64,000 nucleotides of DNA from Salvia splendens (GCF_004379255.2 NC_056039.1:29525883-29589882); one strand, 5' to 3'; positions 21,429 through 30,751 are shown, counted from the first letter of the stretch. Numbers and translations are program-made. The notes: generated by a model not told the origin, from the letters alone.

Positions 21429-22700
21429 TTATAAACAGTGTTGTATCTGAGAGATCTGGAATGTTCTATTGTCGCATAAACCGTTCAGTCTGCGCCGCTT
21501 CACGCTCTTCTTTTCCGACACGGCGGCTTCCTCCAGCACACTAGTTGGAGTCGATGTACCACTCGAACTTGCCTCTCTCATTATACCAATGCATTCCATC
21601 AATCCTCCCTCCTGCATTTTAATTTAACTTTAAACCAACCAATATTATTATAATTGAAATAAAGCTTTACAATTACAGTTTACACAGTCAGTCCTCTCAC
21701 TTTGCTGACGTGTTCACAGGAAGAGAGTGTGATTTCGGAAGAAGAAAATGTGGGCGGATTCAAATCCTGAATGGCACAGAGAAGCGCTGAAGCTGCAATC
21801 ATCGATGGTTTGTACTCTAAAAGCTTCAATTCTGCGTAATAATCAAATTAGAACAAATTTATCGGTTAAAAATAAAATATATGATTAATTAGCTACCGTG
21901 TTGGACGTTGTAAATAATATCCGAAGCTCGGGAAATGAGAGATTGAGTGAGGGAAGAGTCTTGTTCTCGCGTGTTGAGAAGAGAGATGAAATATTGGAGA
22001 AACGAGAAAGGAGTGACGGATCGCATTCGCCATTGCAGCGCCGCCAGTATAATCTTCTCCATTCGATGAACTGACTGTGCCTCAAACTCATAACCGCCTT
22101 CTCTCTGTTCAAACATTCAATTCGACTGTTGGTTTCCGCACATTCCCCAATTTCATTATTTAAACATTATTTATTAGGAATGTGTGTAATTTAAACCTGT
22201 AAAACAGCGAGCAGAATCGACGAATCAGAGTTTCGCATCTTGGCGGCAAGAGAGAGACTAGCTACAAACAAAATGTGCGGAATCCATGGGCTTTTATCCT
22301 GATTTTTTTACATTCAACGATTAACACATAATAATGATACAGATAAGCAATGGAAATCATGAAATCAAAATTACCAAGAGTTCCTGCTTGGAGAGAAATC
22401 GATCGACGTAATTGACAGAGAGGTAGACCAGAAACGGATCTAGGCCGTAAGAGAACTTCGCCTGATAAAAAAATGGGGTTAAAAAGGAAATCAAACCAAG
22501 TAGAAGAGAGACAATACAAATGTTGAGTTTACTCGAAATATGAGGGAGAGAGCAGTCCGGCGAATAGAGAAGCGCGAATCTAAGGGGTCAAAGGAGAGAA
22601 GAAGGGACATGTGGTCGGACTCGTTGGTAAAGAGGGACGAAACGTCGTCGTAGTGGGGGTCGTTGTAAAACGGATTCTGAAGATCCAATTCCTCTTCCAT
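21429..22700 (-). CDS. D-type cyclin, CYCD6-like, six exons
   Basis: Six exons with GT-AG introns and matching phases: 22700-22533, 22461-22375, 22298-22197, 22104-21897, 21831-21701, 21611-21429, giving 292 residues. The cyclin N box spans exons 1-4 (FLVYLSVNYVDRFLSKQEL, SPWIPHILFVASLSLAAKM, EFEAQSVHRMEKIILAALQW then RMRSVTPFSFL). The C-terminal cyclin fold follows in exons 4-5 (YKPSMIAASALLCAIQDL). The last exon is basic (KKSVKRRRLNG). The LxCxE retinoblastoma-binding motif of most plant D cyclins is absent from the N-terminus (MEEELDLQNPFYND). That lack and the length near 300 residues point to CYCD6 (CYCD6;1 also lacks it); CYCD5 is the alternative. Such cyclins activate CDKs in the nucleus at G1/S and in formative divisions. 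Start chosen at 22700, which opens the conserved exon; an in-frame frame reaches 22859 but looks like leader. Confidence 0.85.
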
Positions 22701-22823
22701 CTTCTTTTCTTGAGAAAAAGAGAGAGGGAGGGAGTGTATTAAAGCAGCAATGACAAAGAGCATTCCCTCGCTCTCCATATTTATTCCATCTTCATCCTGA
22801 CCGAGAGACTTATTATGTGTCGA
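22701..22823 (-). promoter_or_regulatory. cyclin leader and possible TATA box
   Basis: Holds a CT-rich leader and, on the minus strand, GGAATAAATATGGAGAG around 22773-22787, a weak TATA-like motif about 80 bp before the start codon. Confidence 0.35.
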
Positions 22824-22949
22824 TTGAAACGCAGCATAAAACGAATGAAACGCAGACAATGCATATTTTAATTTTTATTTCCTTTTCCCCTTTATTTACC
22901 TGAAGTAAAACTTAATCAAATCACTCCACCGCCTGGGCCCCGCTCTCTC
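22824..22949 (+). repeat. left arm of an inverted duplication (cyclin upstream region)
   Basis: This 126-bp stretch (ttgaaacgcagcataaaacg ... gggccccgctctct) recurs in reverse complement at 25891-26014 with high identity. The arms enclose the transposase-bearing Harbinger element and about 0.9 kb of MITE-rich DNA. Confidence 0.8.
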
Positions 22950-23252
22950 TAAGGCCATCCACAACGCTGTCTCTATACCGTCTCTTAACTACTATTTGAG
23001 CACTATTTGAGGGCCCCACTGTCCTTTTTTCCTCCATCTCTTAACTAAGAGACGGAACCTGCAACGCTCCGTCTCTTAACCGTCTCTATACCGTCTCTTA
23101 ATTACTATTCATTCAATTTAATTTATAATTTTTTTTAAAACCCAATTCAATTTAAACAAACACACTTTATTAAAATTAAAACAATATTACAACTTAACAT
23201 TAAAAAAAACGAAGACATAATTAAAATTCTAAAAAAATAAAAATGACATAAT

Positions 23253-24509
23253 TTAATCTTCTCCGCCAAAGTTTTCCCAAATGTGCTCAATTAGATCCTC
23301 TTGGAGTTGGGTGTGGGCGCTAGAGTCGCGTGTCCTTGCCCGAATAGCCAACCGTTCTTGTATAGATGGATGCGCTCCACTTCGCGGCGGACTACTTGCG
23401 GTTGAGCTTCCGGGGGATTCGGGGTCGAACCAATTTCCGGCATCGGGTCCTTCGTCTCGGACAATCATGTTGTGCAAGATTATGCACGTATACATGATGT
23501 CGACCATGCTCTCCATGAACCACGAACGAGCCGGGGCTTTGATGATGTTGAAGCGCGCTTGGAGAACCCCGAACGCCCTCTCCACATCCTTGCGCGCAGC
23601 CTCCTGCTTCTGCGCAAAAAGAGCCTGCTTTGGGTTCGCTGGCCTGCCGCACGTCTTCACGAAGGTCGGCCACTTCGGGTAGATGCCGTCGGCGAGATAG
23701 TACCCCATTTTATACCGCCGGTTGTTGGCGACGAAGTTGATGGCCGGCGTTTTACCATCCAAAACTTCGGTAAAGAGGTCGGACTGTTGGAGCACGTTTA
23801 CGTCGTTGTTCGAGCCAGGGACCCCGAAGTACGCGTGCCAGATCCAAAGTCGGTAGTCGGCAACGGCCTCGAGTACAACGGTTGGGTGGGTGCCTTTGTG
23901 GCCGCTCGTGTAGGAACCCCTCCAAGCCACCGGGCAATTCTTCCATTGCCAGTGCATGCAATCGACACTGCCAAGCATCCCGGGGAATCCGTGCACTTGT
24001 TCGTGCAGGTTGAGGAGGAACTGACAATCCTCCGTGGTTGGCCTCCGGAGAAATTCGTCACTGAAGGCTGCCCGGACGCCTCTGCAGAAGTTGAGCAAGC
24101 ACAAGCGCCCAGTGCTGTCTCCGATGTGCAGGTATTCGTCGAATATGTCGGCCGTTTGTCCAGTCGCAAGCTGCCGGATGGCTGCAGTACATTTCTGCAG
24201 CGTCGTGTGGCTGGGACGACCGACCGCGTCGAACCCTTCTCGGAAGAACTCCTCCATGGCCGCCAAAGTATTCGCTATGTGGAGAAATAGCGGTTTCCGC
24301 ATGCGGAAACGGCGACGGAAATAGGTATCTCCCCAAATCGGGTTATCGCAGAAGTAGTCGCGTACTAACCGTGCGGCGGCTTCCTCCCGGTTCCGATTGA
24401 TGTACTTCCGGGAGCGTCGTGGGGGTGGTGCGGCTTCCTCCGCCTCTCGTCGTCGATCTTCTTCGAGTGATTGTTCCATTAATTGGCGCATTTGCTCAAA
24501 AGGATCCAT
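23253..24509 (-). CDS. PIF/Harbinger DDE transposase, intact
   Basis: An uninterrupted 418-residue frame from ATG 24509 (MDPFEQMRQLMEQSLEEDRR). Residues 1-50 are a charged N-terminal region; 45-150 are the helical part typical of plant Harbinger transposases (DYFCDNPIWGDTYFRRRFRM, LQKCTAAIRQLATG); 175-350 are the DDE_Tnp_4 nuclease domain with catalytic Asp183 (GSVDCMHW), Asp236 (PGSNNDVNVL) and Glu310 (DVERAFGVLQARF). The C-terminus has the family's QLQEDLIEHIWENFG ending. The enzyme cuts and rejoins element ends at TWA targets in the nucleus (family knowledge). HARBI1/ALP1-like host proteins share the domain, but here the gene lies inside intact TIRs with a TSD. No ORF1 gene is present within the element. 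Confidence 0.92.
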   Translation of the reverse strand: MDPFEQMRQLMEQSLEEDRRREAEEAAPPPRRSRKYINRNREEAAARLVRDYFCDNPIWGDTYFRRRFRMRKPLFLHIANTLAAMEEFFREGFDAVGRPSHTTLQKCTAAIRQLATGQTADIFDEYLHIGDSTGRLCLLNFCRGVRAAFSDEFLRRPTTEDCQFLLNLHEQVHGFPGMLGSVDCMHWQWKNCPVAWRGSYTSGHKGTHPTVVLEAVADYRLWIWHAYFGVPGSNNDVNVLQQSDLFTEVLDGKTPAINFVANNRRYKMGYYLADGIYPKWPTFVKTCGRPANPKQALFAQKQEAARKDVERAFGVLQARFNIIKAPARSWFMESMVDIMYTCIILHNMIVRDEGPDAGNWFDPESPGSSTASSPPRSGAHPSIQERLAIRARTRDSSAHTQLQEDLIEHIWENFGGED

Positions 24510-24604
24510 TTGTTTGAGTTGATTGAAGATGGAAATTGGAGTGATAGAGAGGATTTGAGAGGAATAGATGTGTGTTTGTGTTTGAAATGAGTATGGAATA
24601 GAAT

Positions 24605-24612
24605 TATTTATA
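24605..24612 (-). promoter_or_regulatory. TATA box of the transposase gene
   Basis: TACTCTATAAATAATTC on the minus strand about 100 bp upstream of ATG 24509, followed by a leader with the complement of gaatagatgtgtgtttgtgt. Both are homologous to the ORF1 promoters at 7607, 9703 and 14064. Confidence 0.6.
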
Positions 24613-24740
24613 GAGTAAAAAAATTAAAAATTTAAAAAATGAAAATAAATATTTAACGGTAATATTACCGTTTGAAAAAAAAAAAATTTTATTAAAAATC
24701 GATTTTTTTAAAAAAAATGAATTATTGCGTCATCAGTGAC

Positions 24741-24772
24741 GACGCCCACTCGCGGGCCAGCGAGTGGGCGTC
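24741..24772. repeat. GC-rich subterminal hairpin
   Basis: The 13-bp stem GACGCCCACTCGC / GCGAGTGGGCGTC with loop GGGCCA, differing from the ORF1-only elements only in the last loop base. Confidence 0.75.
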
Positions 24773-25085
24773 ACGCACGCATGGGGACGTGCCACGTGTC
24801 CCTGGCGCGTGGCGAGACAGCTCGTCTCGTGTCTCTCCGAGACGAGCTACGCGACGAGACGGTCGCGAGCTGGAGACGAGATGGGCGCTGCAATGCGTCT
24901 CGCGGGGGTCTCGTCTCTCCGAGACGAGACGCGAGCCCGGCGCGAGACGCGTTGTGGATGGTCTAATCTGCTTCAAATCACCCCTACGCAGACCACCGCC
25001 TGGCCCAATATCCCCAAAAATAATTACATAAAGTGATCAAACTGAGTATTATTGATATAAAAATATATTATCATAACAAATATTA

Positions 25086-25287
25086 CTCCATCTGTCTCAT
25101 TAAAGATGACTCATTTTCCTTTTTGATTTGTTCTATTCAAAATGACTCATTACTAAAAATAGAAACATTTTTTATCTCTACTTTATTCCATCTCTCTTAC
25201 TTTTCTCTCTCTACAACATACAACATAAAGTTGCATAAAATCTCGTGCCGCCCAAGGAAGGGGTCATCTTTCTTGGGACAGAGAGAG
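25086..25287. mobile_element. Stowaway MITE
   Basis: The left end CTCCATCTGTCTCATTAAAG after TA (25084-25085) and the right end ctttcttgggacagagagag before TA (25288-25289) are inverted copies with mismatches. Non-coding. Confidence 0.75.
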
Positions 25288-25358
25288 TATTCCATACGAA
25301 AAGAATTTTATTCAGCATAAAAATCAACAATGAATATTTATTAAGTTAAAAAATAGTA

Positions 25359-25603
25359 CTCCTCCCGTCCCAAAAAAGTTGACAAACTTATAAATAGTAC
25401 GGGTTTTAATATACAATTGGTGAAGTAAGGAGAAAGAAGAAAAATGTAGTGAAATGAGTGTTGGTAGATTATGATATCCACATTATAAATGATGTGTATG
25501 ATTATTATTTGTTGAAAATATTTCATATTTAGACTTTGTCTAATTTTAGAGGATGATCCAAAATGATTAAAGTAGTAGTACTATTTTATCTGAACGGGAG
25601 AAG
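25359..25603. mobile_element. Stowaway MITE
   Basis: The left end CTCCTCCCGTCCCAAAAAAG follows TA (25357-25358). The right end tatctgaacgggagaag precedes TA (25604-25605). Ends are diverged, so it is older than the copy at 4533. Confidence 0.65.
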
Positions 25604-25605
25604 TA

Positions 25606-26169
25606 TAAGTCAAAGTTGATTTATAGAAATTAAGATATGACTATTTTATGGGAAAATATTCAAAGTTTAAATGAGTCGAATAGATTATTTTATCTCCCTT
25701 AATTATACGGAGTAAAATAGATAAAATGGATATATGTATAACGTGATAGTAAATTCGGATACTATTACAAATTTTTAATCCGTACACCTGAATTTTGAAT
25801 TTCATATAACATGGTCCATGATTATGGAGTACTGGAGTAGCAGTACTTGTTTTTACATAATACTCATATATTCAAATATTATTTTATGTGAGAGAGCGGG
25901 GCCTAGGCGGTAGTGTGATTTAATTATGTTTTGCTTCAGGTAAATAAAGGGAAAAGGAAATAAAAATTAAAATATGCACTGTCTGCGTTTCATTCGTTTT
26001 ATGCTGCGTTTCAAGCACAGCATCCTCTGCTGTGTTATTAAACACAATGCACCCCATCATCCAAACATCCAGCGATCAATTAATTAAAGCAGAAATCTCT
26101 ACGCCGATAGAGTAAATTCCTAAAATCCCGTACCAAATTAAATGTAATCATTAACTATATTTTAACAGA
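25606..26169. other. AT-rich spacer including right arm of the inverted duplication
   Basis: No gene seen. Bases 25891-26014 are the reverse complement of 22824-22949 (agagagcggggcctaggcgg ... gctgcgtttcaa), the upstream region of the cyclin gene, but no cyclin exon follows on this side. Confidence 0.6.
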
Positions 26170-26174
26170 AATAC

Positions 26175-26567
26175 TGTTAAAGGGTGTTTCCATTAACAAG
26201 CACCGGCGGCGAGTTTCGCTCGGCGGTGGAGATAAATTTCTGGTGGCCAACAGGCTCGGCGGACGATGGCGGAGTTTCTGTGTGCGGGAGTCGCTCCCGT
26301 CGGGCAGATAACTCGGCGATTGATAGAATACTCCGGCGTCCAATTAGGATCGGCGGAGGGAATCCAAAATTAGGATTGGAAAACACACGTTATCTTTGGG
26401 AGAGAAAATATTTCATTAATTGATTGAATGAATAAAAAAGATAACAGTCTATCCTATTTATAATGCTACTGACTTAATGAACAAGAAAACAAAGATATAG
26501 AAAAAGATATGCTAAATCCCTATAATATCTAAACTAAATAATAATAGAATAATAGAGGTTCGTATCA
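26175..26567 (-). repeat. 3' LTR of the gag-only element
   Basis: 393 bp, one extra A relative to the other LTR (TTTAACA versus TTAACA end). Preceded by the purine tract on the minus strand. Confidence 0.9.
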
Positions 26568-28045
26568 ACTCCTCCACGGTTAAAATCCACATTGTCCTCA
26601 AGGTGGGAACCACGAAGCAAAAAGGAGAGTTGAAAGAGAAGCTTCGGCAAGGCAACTCCTCCTGGATCAAACACACACCGAACAAATGAACGTCTCTCTT
26701 CTTCACTTCCATAAAAAATCAACAAAGGAAACCCAACTTTGTCGAAAAAATTCCTTGCCAAATCGAAAAGCTTGTCCACGCCTCCCAGAATGCCCAAGCA
26801 TGGCATGTCATTACTCGGTGGGATCAACCTTGCATCTTTGTCGAGAGATGTTGATTGATGATTCATACTTGGAACATCACCGACATTCAAATCCACATAG
26901 ACACAAGCAATTACGGGCAAATCGGTGTAAGCACCATCTCCTTTCTTGCCCCCACAATTTCCAACAACATTTTTGGATGACACTTGACCAACATTGAGCG
27001 AGGCGATTATCTTCTCCACTTCACCAATAGAACCATCCTCATCTTTATCTTCTAGCAATGTCTCCTCCTTTTCACCAATCTTCTCATCATATACCCCAAT
27101 GAGCACTTGCGGTGGCTCATTGTCGTTCTTGATAATCCATTTGTTCTTGACGAACTCTCCAAGGGACTCGTTGTTTGGAACATCAAGAGGAGCGCCATCA
27201 TTGTGAACATCGGTAATGTCATTGGGAACATCATCACCGAATACTATCGTGGGAGTATTATCAGTTTTCTCTTCGGCTAAATTCTCATCTTGAATGTTCT
27301 CCTCAAACTCCTCCCCATCATCCGCATAACAGAGAATGCGTTGTTTACACACATGTCCCATCACCCATTTCTCGGGACAGTGCCAGCAGAGACCCAACCT
27401 GGACCGTTCTGACTTCTCCGCCTGGGAGACCCGTATTAGCGGCAGGCGTGGCTGCTCCGGAGTTTGACTGGTCACACGTGCGGGCTGACTGTACAGGTTC
27501 CGCGTTGGCTTTTCGGTGGAGTAGCGGGGCTGGTGGGAGGCGGGCTGGACTCGCGCTCTCACCTCCTCCCGAGGGCGAGGTTGGTCCCAGCACGTCTCCG
27601 AGCATCGAGGCCGGTCAACGGTCGGGTAGCCGCGGTCCTGCTGTTGCGCCGGTGGGTCCCAGCACGTTGGGCGGTGCCGCTGCATTGCGGTTGTCGGGTA
27701 GCGATCAAACCCTAATTGGGTCTGATGCTCTCCGCGATCAGATAGGTGGCCACCCCTCTCGACGTAGCCCCCGCGGTGTCGGGGCCAAGCGTCTTGCGCG
27801 CGATCGCGGTACCCGATGGGCGGGTATCTCGGCCGTGGGCGACGATCAGGTGGATCCACGTGGTGTGAGACGTAGGGTGGTTCTGGATCAGGCCACGACG
27901 GCGGATGGAGTACTTCCACCCGGCTGCTTGGAGGGTCCCAACAGGTTACACGGCGAGGTTGGACCGGCTGGTAGGGACGGAATGGCTGTGTTGCCTGAGG
28001 GAAGTCGTATTGACGACGGCGATAACTGGCGTAGTCGTATGACAT
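26534..28045 (-). CDS. Gag-like protein of the gag-only retrotransposon
   Basis: The frame is open from 28183 but that codon is TTG; the first ATG is 28045 (MSYDYASYRRRQYDFP), giving 503 residues. The N-terminal half is Arg/Pro/Tyr-rich with repeated CWDPP units. A zinc-binding motif CWHCPEKWVMGHVC, spaced as in Ty3/gypsy Gag-Pol proteins (usual form C..C...W..GH.C), follows near residue 240. The second half is acidic (DDGEEFEENIQDENLAEE), and the last ~25 codons run 34 bp into the 3' LTR. The protein should form or join retroelement particles and bind RNA; it has no enzymatic domain. The C-terminal HLEDNVDFN string resembles the ends of full-length gypsy polyproteins, so the element probably arose by deletion of pol. 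Confidence 0.75.
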   Translation of the reverse strand: MSYDYASYRRRQYDFPQATQPFRPYQPVQPRRVTCWDPPSSRVEVLHPPSWPDPEPPYVSHHVDPPDRRPRPRYPPIGYRDRAQDAWPRHRGGYVERGGHLSDRGEHQTQLGFDRYPTTAMQRHRPTCWDPPAQQQDRGYPTVDRPRCSETCWDQPRPREEVRARVQPASHQPRYSTEKPTRNLYSQPARVTSQTPEQPRLPLIRVSQAEKSERSRLGLCWHCPEKWVMGHVCKQRILCYADDGEEFEENIQDENLAEEKTDNTPTIVFGDDVPNDITDVHNDGAPLDVPNNESLGEFVKNKWIIKNDNEPPQVLIGVYDEKIGEKEETLLEDKDEDGSIGEVEKIIASLNVGQVSSKNVVGNCGGKKGDGAYTDLPVIACVYVDLNVGDVPSMNHQSTSLDKDARLIPPSNDMPCLGILGGVDKLFDLARNFFDKVGFPLLIFYGSEEERRSFVRCVFDPGGVALPKLLFQLSFLLRGSHLEDNVDFNRGGVDTNLYYSIII

Positions 28046-28280
28046 GTCGACGGACTGAAGCGTGGCTGTGGTGGATGATGATCGTCTGGCTTCGACGCGG
28101 CACACGGGAATCCTTCCCGTCGGGCGTTGCAGAAGTAGTGTTGTCCGGCGGCTAGGGCTCGGCGGACAGGCGGGACTCGACAACCAAAGCAGTTGCTGTG
28201 CGCGGAATGTTTTCCGTCGGGCAGCGGTGTAGCTTCGGTTCGAGATGGTGGGAGGGTGAGATCACGATGAAAGCACCAAT

Positions 28281-28672
28281 TGTTAAGGGTGTTTCCATTA
28301 ACAAGCACCGGCGGCGAGTTTCGCTCGGCGGTGGAGATAAATTTCTGGTGGCCAACAGGCTCGGCGGACGATGGCGGAGTTTCTGTGCGCGGGAGTCGCT
28401 CCCGTCGGGCAGATAACTCGGCGATTGATAGAATACTCCGGCGTCCAATTAGGATCGGCGGAGGGAATCCAAAATTAGGATTGGAAAACACACGTTATCT
28501 TTGGGAGAGAAAATATTTCATTAATTGATTGAATGAATAAAAAAGATAACAGTCTATCCTATTTATAATGCTACTGACTTAATGAACAAGAAAACAAAGA
28601 TATAGAAAAAGATATGCTAAATCCCTATAATATCTAAACTAAATAATAATAGAATAATAGAGGTTCGTATCA
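28281..28672 (-). repeat. 5' LTR of the gag-only element
   Basis: 392 bp, TGATACG ... CTTAACA on the minus strand. A TATA-like motif (complement of cctatttataatg) lies at about 28558-28567. Confidence 0.9.
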
Positions 28673-28677
28673 AATAC

Positions 28678-29730
28678 TCAAAAGTATTATTAACAGAAAA
28701 GGATTTACCTCTACTGAGAAAGAAACTTATCTAAAATAGAAAAAATTAATTTTATCAATGATAATATAATGTACGGACATATATAGTTAATATTCGTTCT
28801 CATTAATATTATCATATATCATTCCTATATAAATTGGAAATTTTAATAATATCTATTATAAAAACAAAATTTATTGTGTATAATATAGCATAATATAGAC
28901 TTTCAAAATATTATACAGTATACTATCTTTTATCTATTAAGTAAAATAAATATTTACAAAAATAATTTCATGTCCGAATTTGATGTAACAACCTTCGGAA
29001 GATAAGTATATATTTCAACTAAATCATAGTACAAAATTAAAATTAGAGTAAGAAATTGAAAGACATAAGAAAATTGAAAGGAATTCACGAAGTTGGACGA
29101 AAAAAAAGTGATCGTGAGTTCGTAAGTTATTGATATACTTTAGATTTTGCATGGTATTAAAGGGTAGTCTTCCATTATTTTGATCATATTGAGTCTATTA
29201 TTGGATTTTGAAAATAAGAGATCATTTTAAATAAATTATAGTACGTGTTATGTACCAAAACGAACTCTATATTTTCAAAATAAAAAATTTTAAAACTCAA
29301 TCTAATCCTTCCATTTTCTGTTCTAGGGGTTGGAGATTTGGTCTCTAAAGCCATTAATAATTGGAGAAATGAAGGTCAGGAGGTGCCATAGCTGATAGCT
29401 CCAAAGGTATGGGAAGAGGTGCGGTGGCATACTGGTCTGGTACCTATGAAGAGGGATGACACTTGGTGTTGGTAGGGGTATGTGTTGCGACACTTTGGTT
29501 TGCACATCAAGCTGTTTTTTAATATTTGAATTATAAATTTCTAATTAAAAATTATTTTTCAATCAAAAAACTTAAATATATAAAGTATGTAACTTTTGTT
29601 GTATAATTCATCTAATAATTTTTGGGAAATTTAACAACACAATATTTGGCATTTTTGTAATTTTAAAACTCCATAAATTTTAACACATTTCATTTTATAA
29701 TTTTTCATAGAGTAATTTTTTTATTTATAT
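28678..29730. other. AT-rich spacer
   Basis: No gene or element border seen. A less AT-rich patch at 29320-29515 has a 60-codon minus-strand frame with no recognisable content. Confidence 0.5.
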
Positions 29731-29740
29731 TTGACAGAAA

Positions 29741-30138
29741 TTCATAGGTTCCGTCATAAAACTAATTGGTGATAGGAGGAGTGACACATAAGAATTAAAT
29801 AGTGGTTTCAAGTTTATGTGAACACCGATGTGAGATAGTTGTAATAATTTTTAGTTTCAATTGCCAACACCCTCCTTCAAACCCTTCAAGGTGAACCTTG
29901 GAGGGGTTTGACTTTTTTTCTGACCGATTGGACACTAGCCCAATTTTTTTTCCGATCGGTTGGACCACTTGGCCCAAATTTCAAGTCCAGATATACTATC
30001 GGGTCAGTTAAATTTGACCCACAGTCGGCGACCCTCTCTGATAACATGATAAAAATCCATGGGTTACATCCTAAAACTAATTGGTGATAGGAGTTGGCCC
30101 ATTAGAATTATATTGCGGTTTCAAGTCTATGTGAACAC
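29741..30138 (+). repeat. tandem pair of a dispersed repeat, second copy split by the gypsy element
   Basis: Copy A (about 29741-29871) and copy B (about 30047-30138, continuing at 40962-41008) share taaaactaattggtgatagg, the stretch around ggtttcaag...tatgtgaacac and agttgtaat...ttttagtttc. Copy B is interrupted exactly at its aacac by the gypsy insertion. Between them lies a patch with repeated gaccgattgg / gatcggttgg. The repeat's class is unknown. Confidence 0.65.
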
Positions 30139-30750
30139 TGATGGGGTACGAACTAAACCCTAATGGCAAGCCCAATAACAGTGACGGCCCATCAGCCCAG
30201 AGCCCAAGAAAGAGTATCTGTTCGGCACCAAAGAGTTCGGCACGACCAAAGAGTTCGGCACGACCAAAGAGTTCGGACTCAGCCTACAGCTCGGTAAAAG
30301 CCGACCAGTCAAGCTCTCCTCTCAGATCGGCAAGAGCTGATCGGTAAAGTCCAGCAGTTCGGTCTCAGCATTCGACCGAACTAGGAGTTGGTGGACTCGC
30401 GAAAGGCCTCCACGACCTCCACTATACCCACGATCTATTTAGTGGTATGAAGCAGTTATTGAGCAGTTATTGCTCACCCACGATCTTGTTAGTGGGGCTG
30501 CAAACCACGATCCTAGTTCAATGTATAAATAGAACTTAGATCTGATAGAAAAGGGTTAAGCTCTCTAGAGATAAAATAGCATATAGCAAGTCTGTATTGT
30601 AAGCTGTATTTTCGCAGATCAAGCAATACAAACCTGCCCTCATTCCTCCCCGTGGACGTAGATTTACCTCAGTAAATCGAACCACGTAAATTCATTGTGT
30701 CATAATTCTCTACCAGCATTTACTAACATCAAAAATTCGCGGATCCATCA
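30139..30750 (+). repeat. 5' LTR, gypsy copy 1
   Basis: 612 bp, TGATGGGG ... GGATCCATCA. Contains tandem aaagagttcggcacgacc units in U3, a TATA box TATAAATA (30524-30531), and the U5 stem-loop motif CCGTGGACGTAG ... GAACCACGTAAAT (about 30650-30690). Confidence 0.95.
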
Positions 30751-30751
30751 C

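Larger units (their letters stand above)
22953..24963 (-). mobile_element. Harbinger element carrying only the DDE transposase
   Basis: A 2011-bp element with complete ends: GGCCATCCACAACGC at the left and its near-perfect complement (GACCATCCACAACGC) at the right, between TAA target repeats (22950-22952 and 24964-24966). The only gene is an intact transposase on the minus strand. Ends, subterminal hairpin (24741-24772), promoter and 3' flank are homologous to the ORF1-only elements at 5962, 8134 and 12432, and the left ~230 bp are almost identical to copy 5962. It looks young and potentially active if an ORF1 protein is supplied in trans. Confidence 0.88.
26175..28672 (-). mobile_element. 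gag-only LTR retrotransposon (TR-GAG/LARD type)
   Basis: A 2498-bp element, minus orientation, with LTRs at 28672-28281 (5') and 26567-26175 (3') and an exact TSD aatac (26170-26174, 28673-28677). The LTRs are about 392 bp, begin TGATACG, end CTTAACA, and differ by eye at one substitution and one 1-bp indel. A primer-binding site candidate TGGTGCTTTCATCGTGAT follows the 5' LTR (28278-28261); a purine tract GTGGAGGAGT precedes the 3' LTR. The internal region encodes only a Gag-like protein: no protease, reverse transcriptase, RNase H or integrase. Near-identical LTRs with an open gag suggest recent mobilisation by a Ty3/gypsy relative in trans. Confidence 0.88.

Noticed and set aside
22701..22859. 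N-terminal extension of cyclin exon 1 to an upstream Met
   Set aside because: Hydrophobic and leader-like, contains the probable TATA region, and is absent from D-cyclin starts.
23472..24290. 272-codon plus-strand open frame
   Set aside because: Shadow of the transposase gene on the opposite strand; no domain, and its codon pattern mirrors the real gene.
27448..28155. 235-codon plus-strand open frame inside the gag-only element
   Set aside because: Antisense shadow of the Arg/Pro-rich Gag region.
30200..30300. Short repeats with spacers in the gypsy U3, CRISPR-like at a glance
   Set aside because: Contiguous tandem aaagagttcggcacgacc units within an LTR of a plant retrotransposon; no array architecture.
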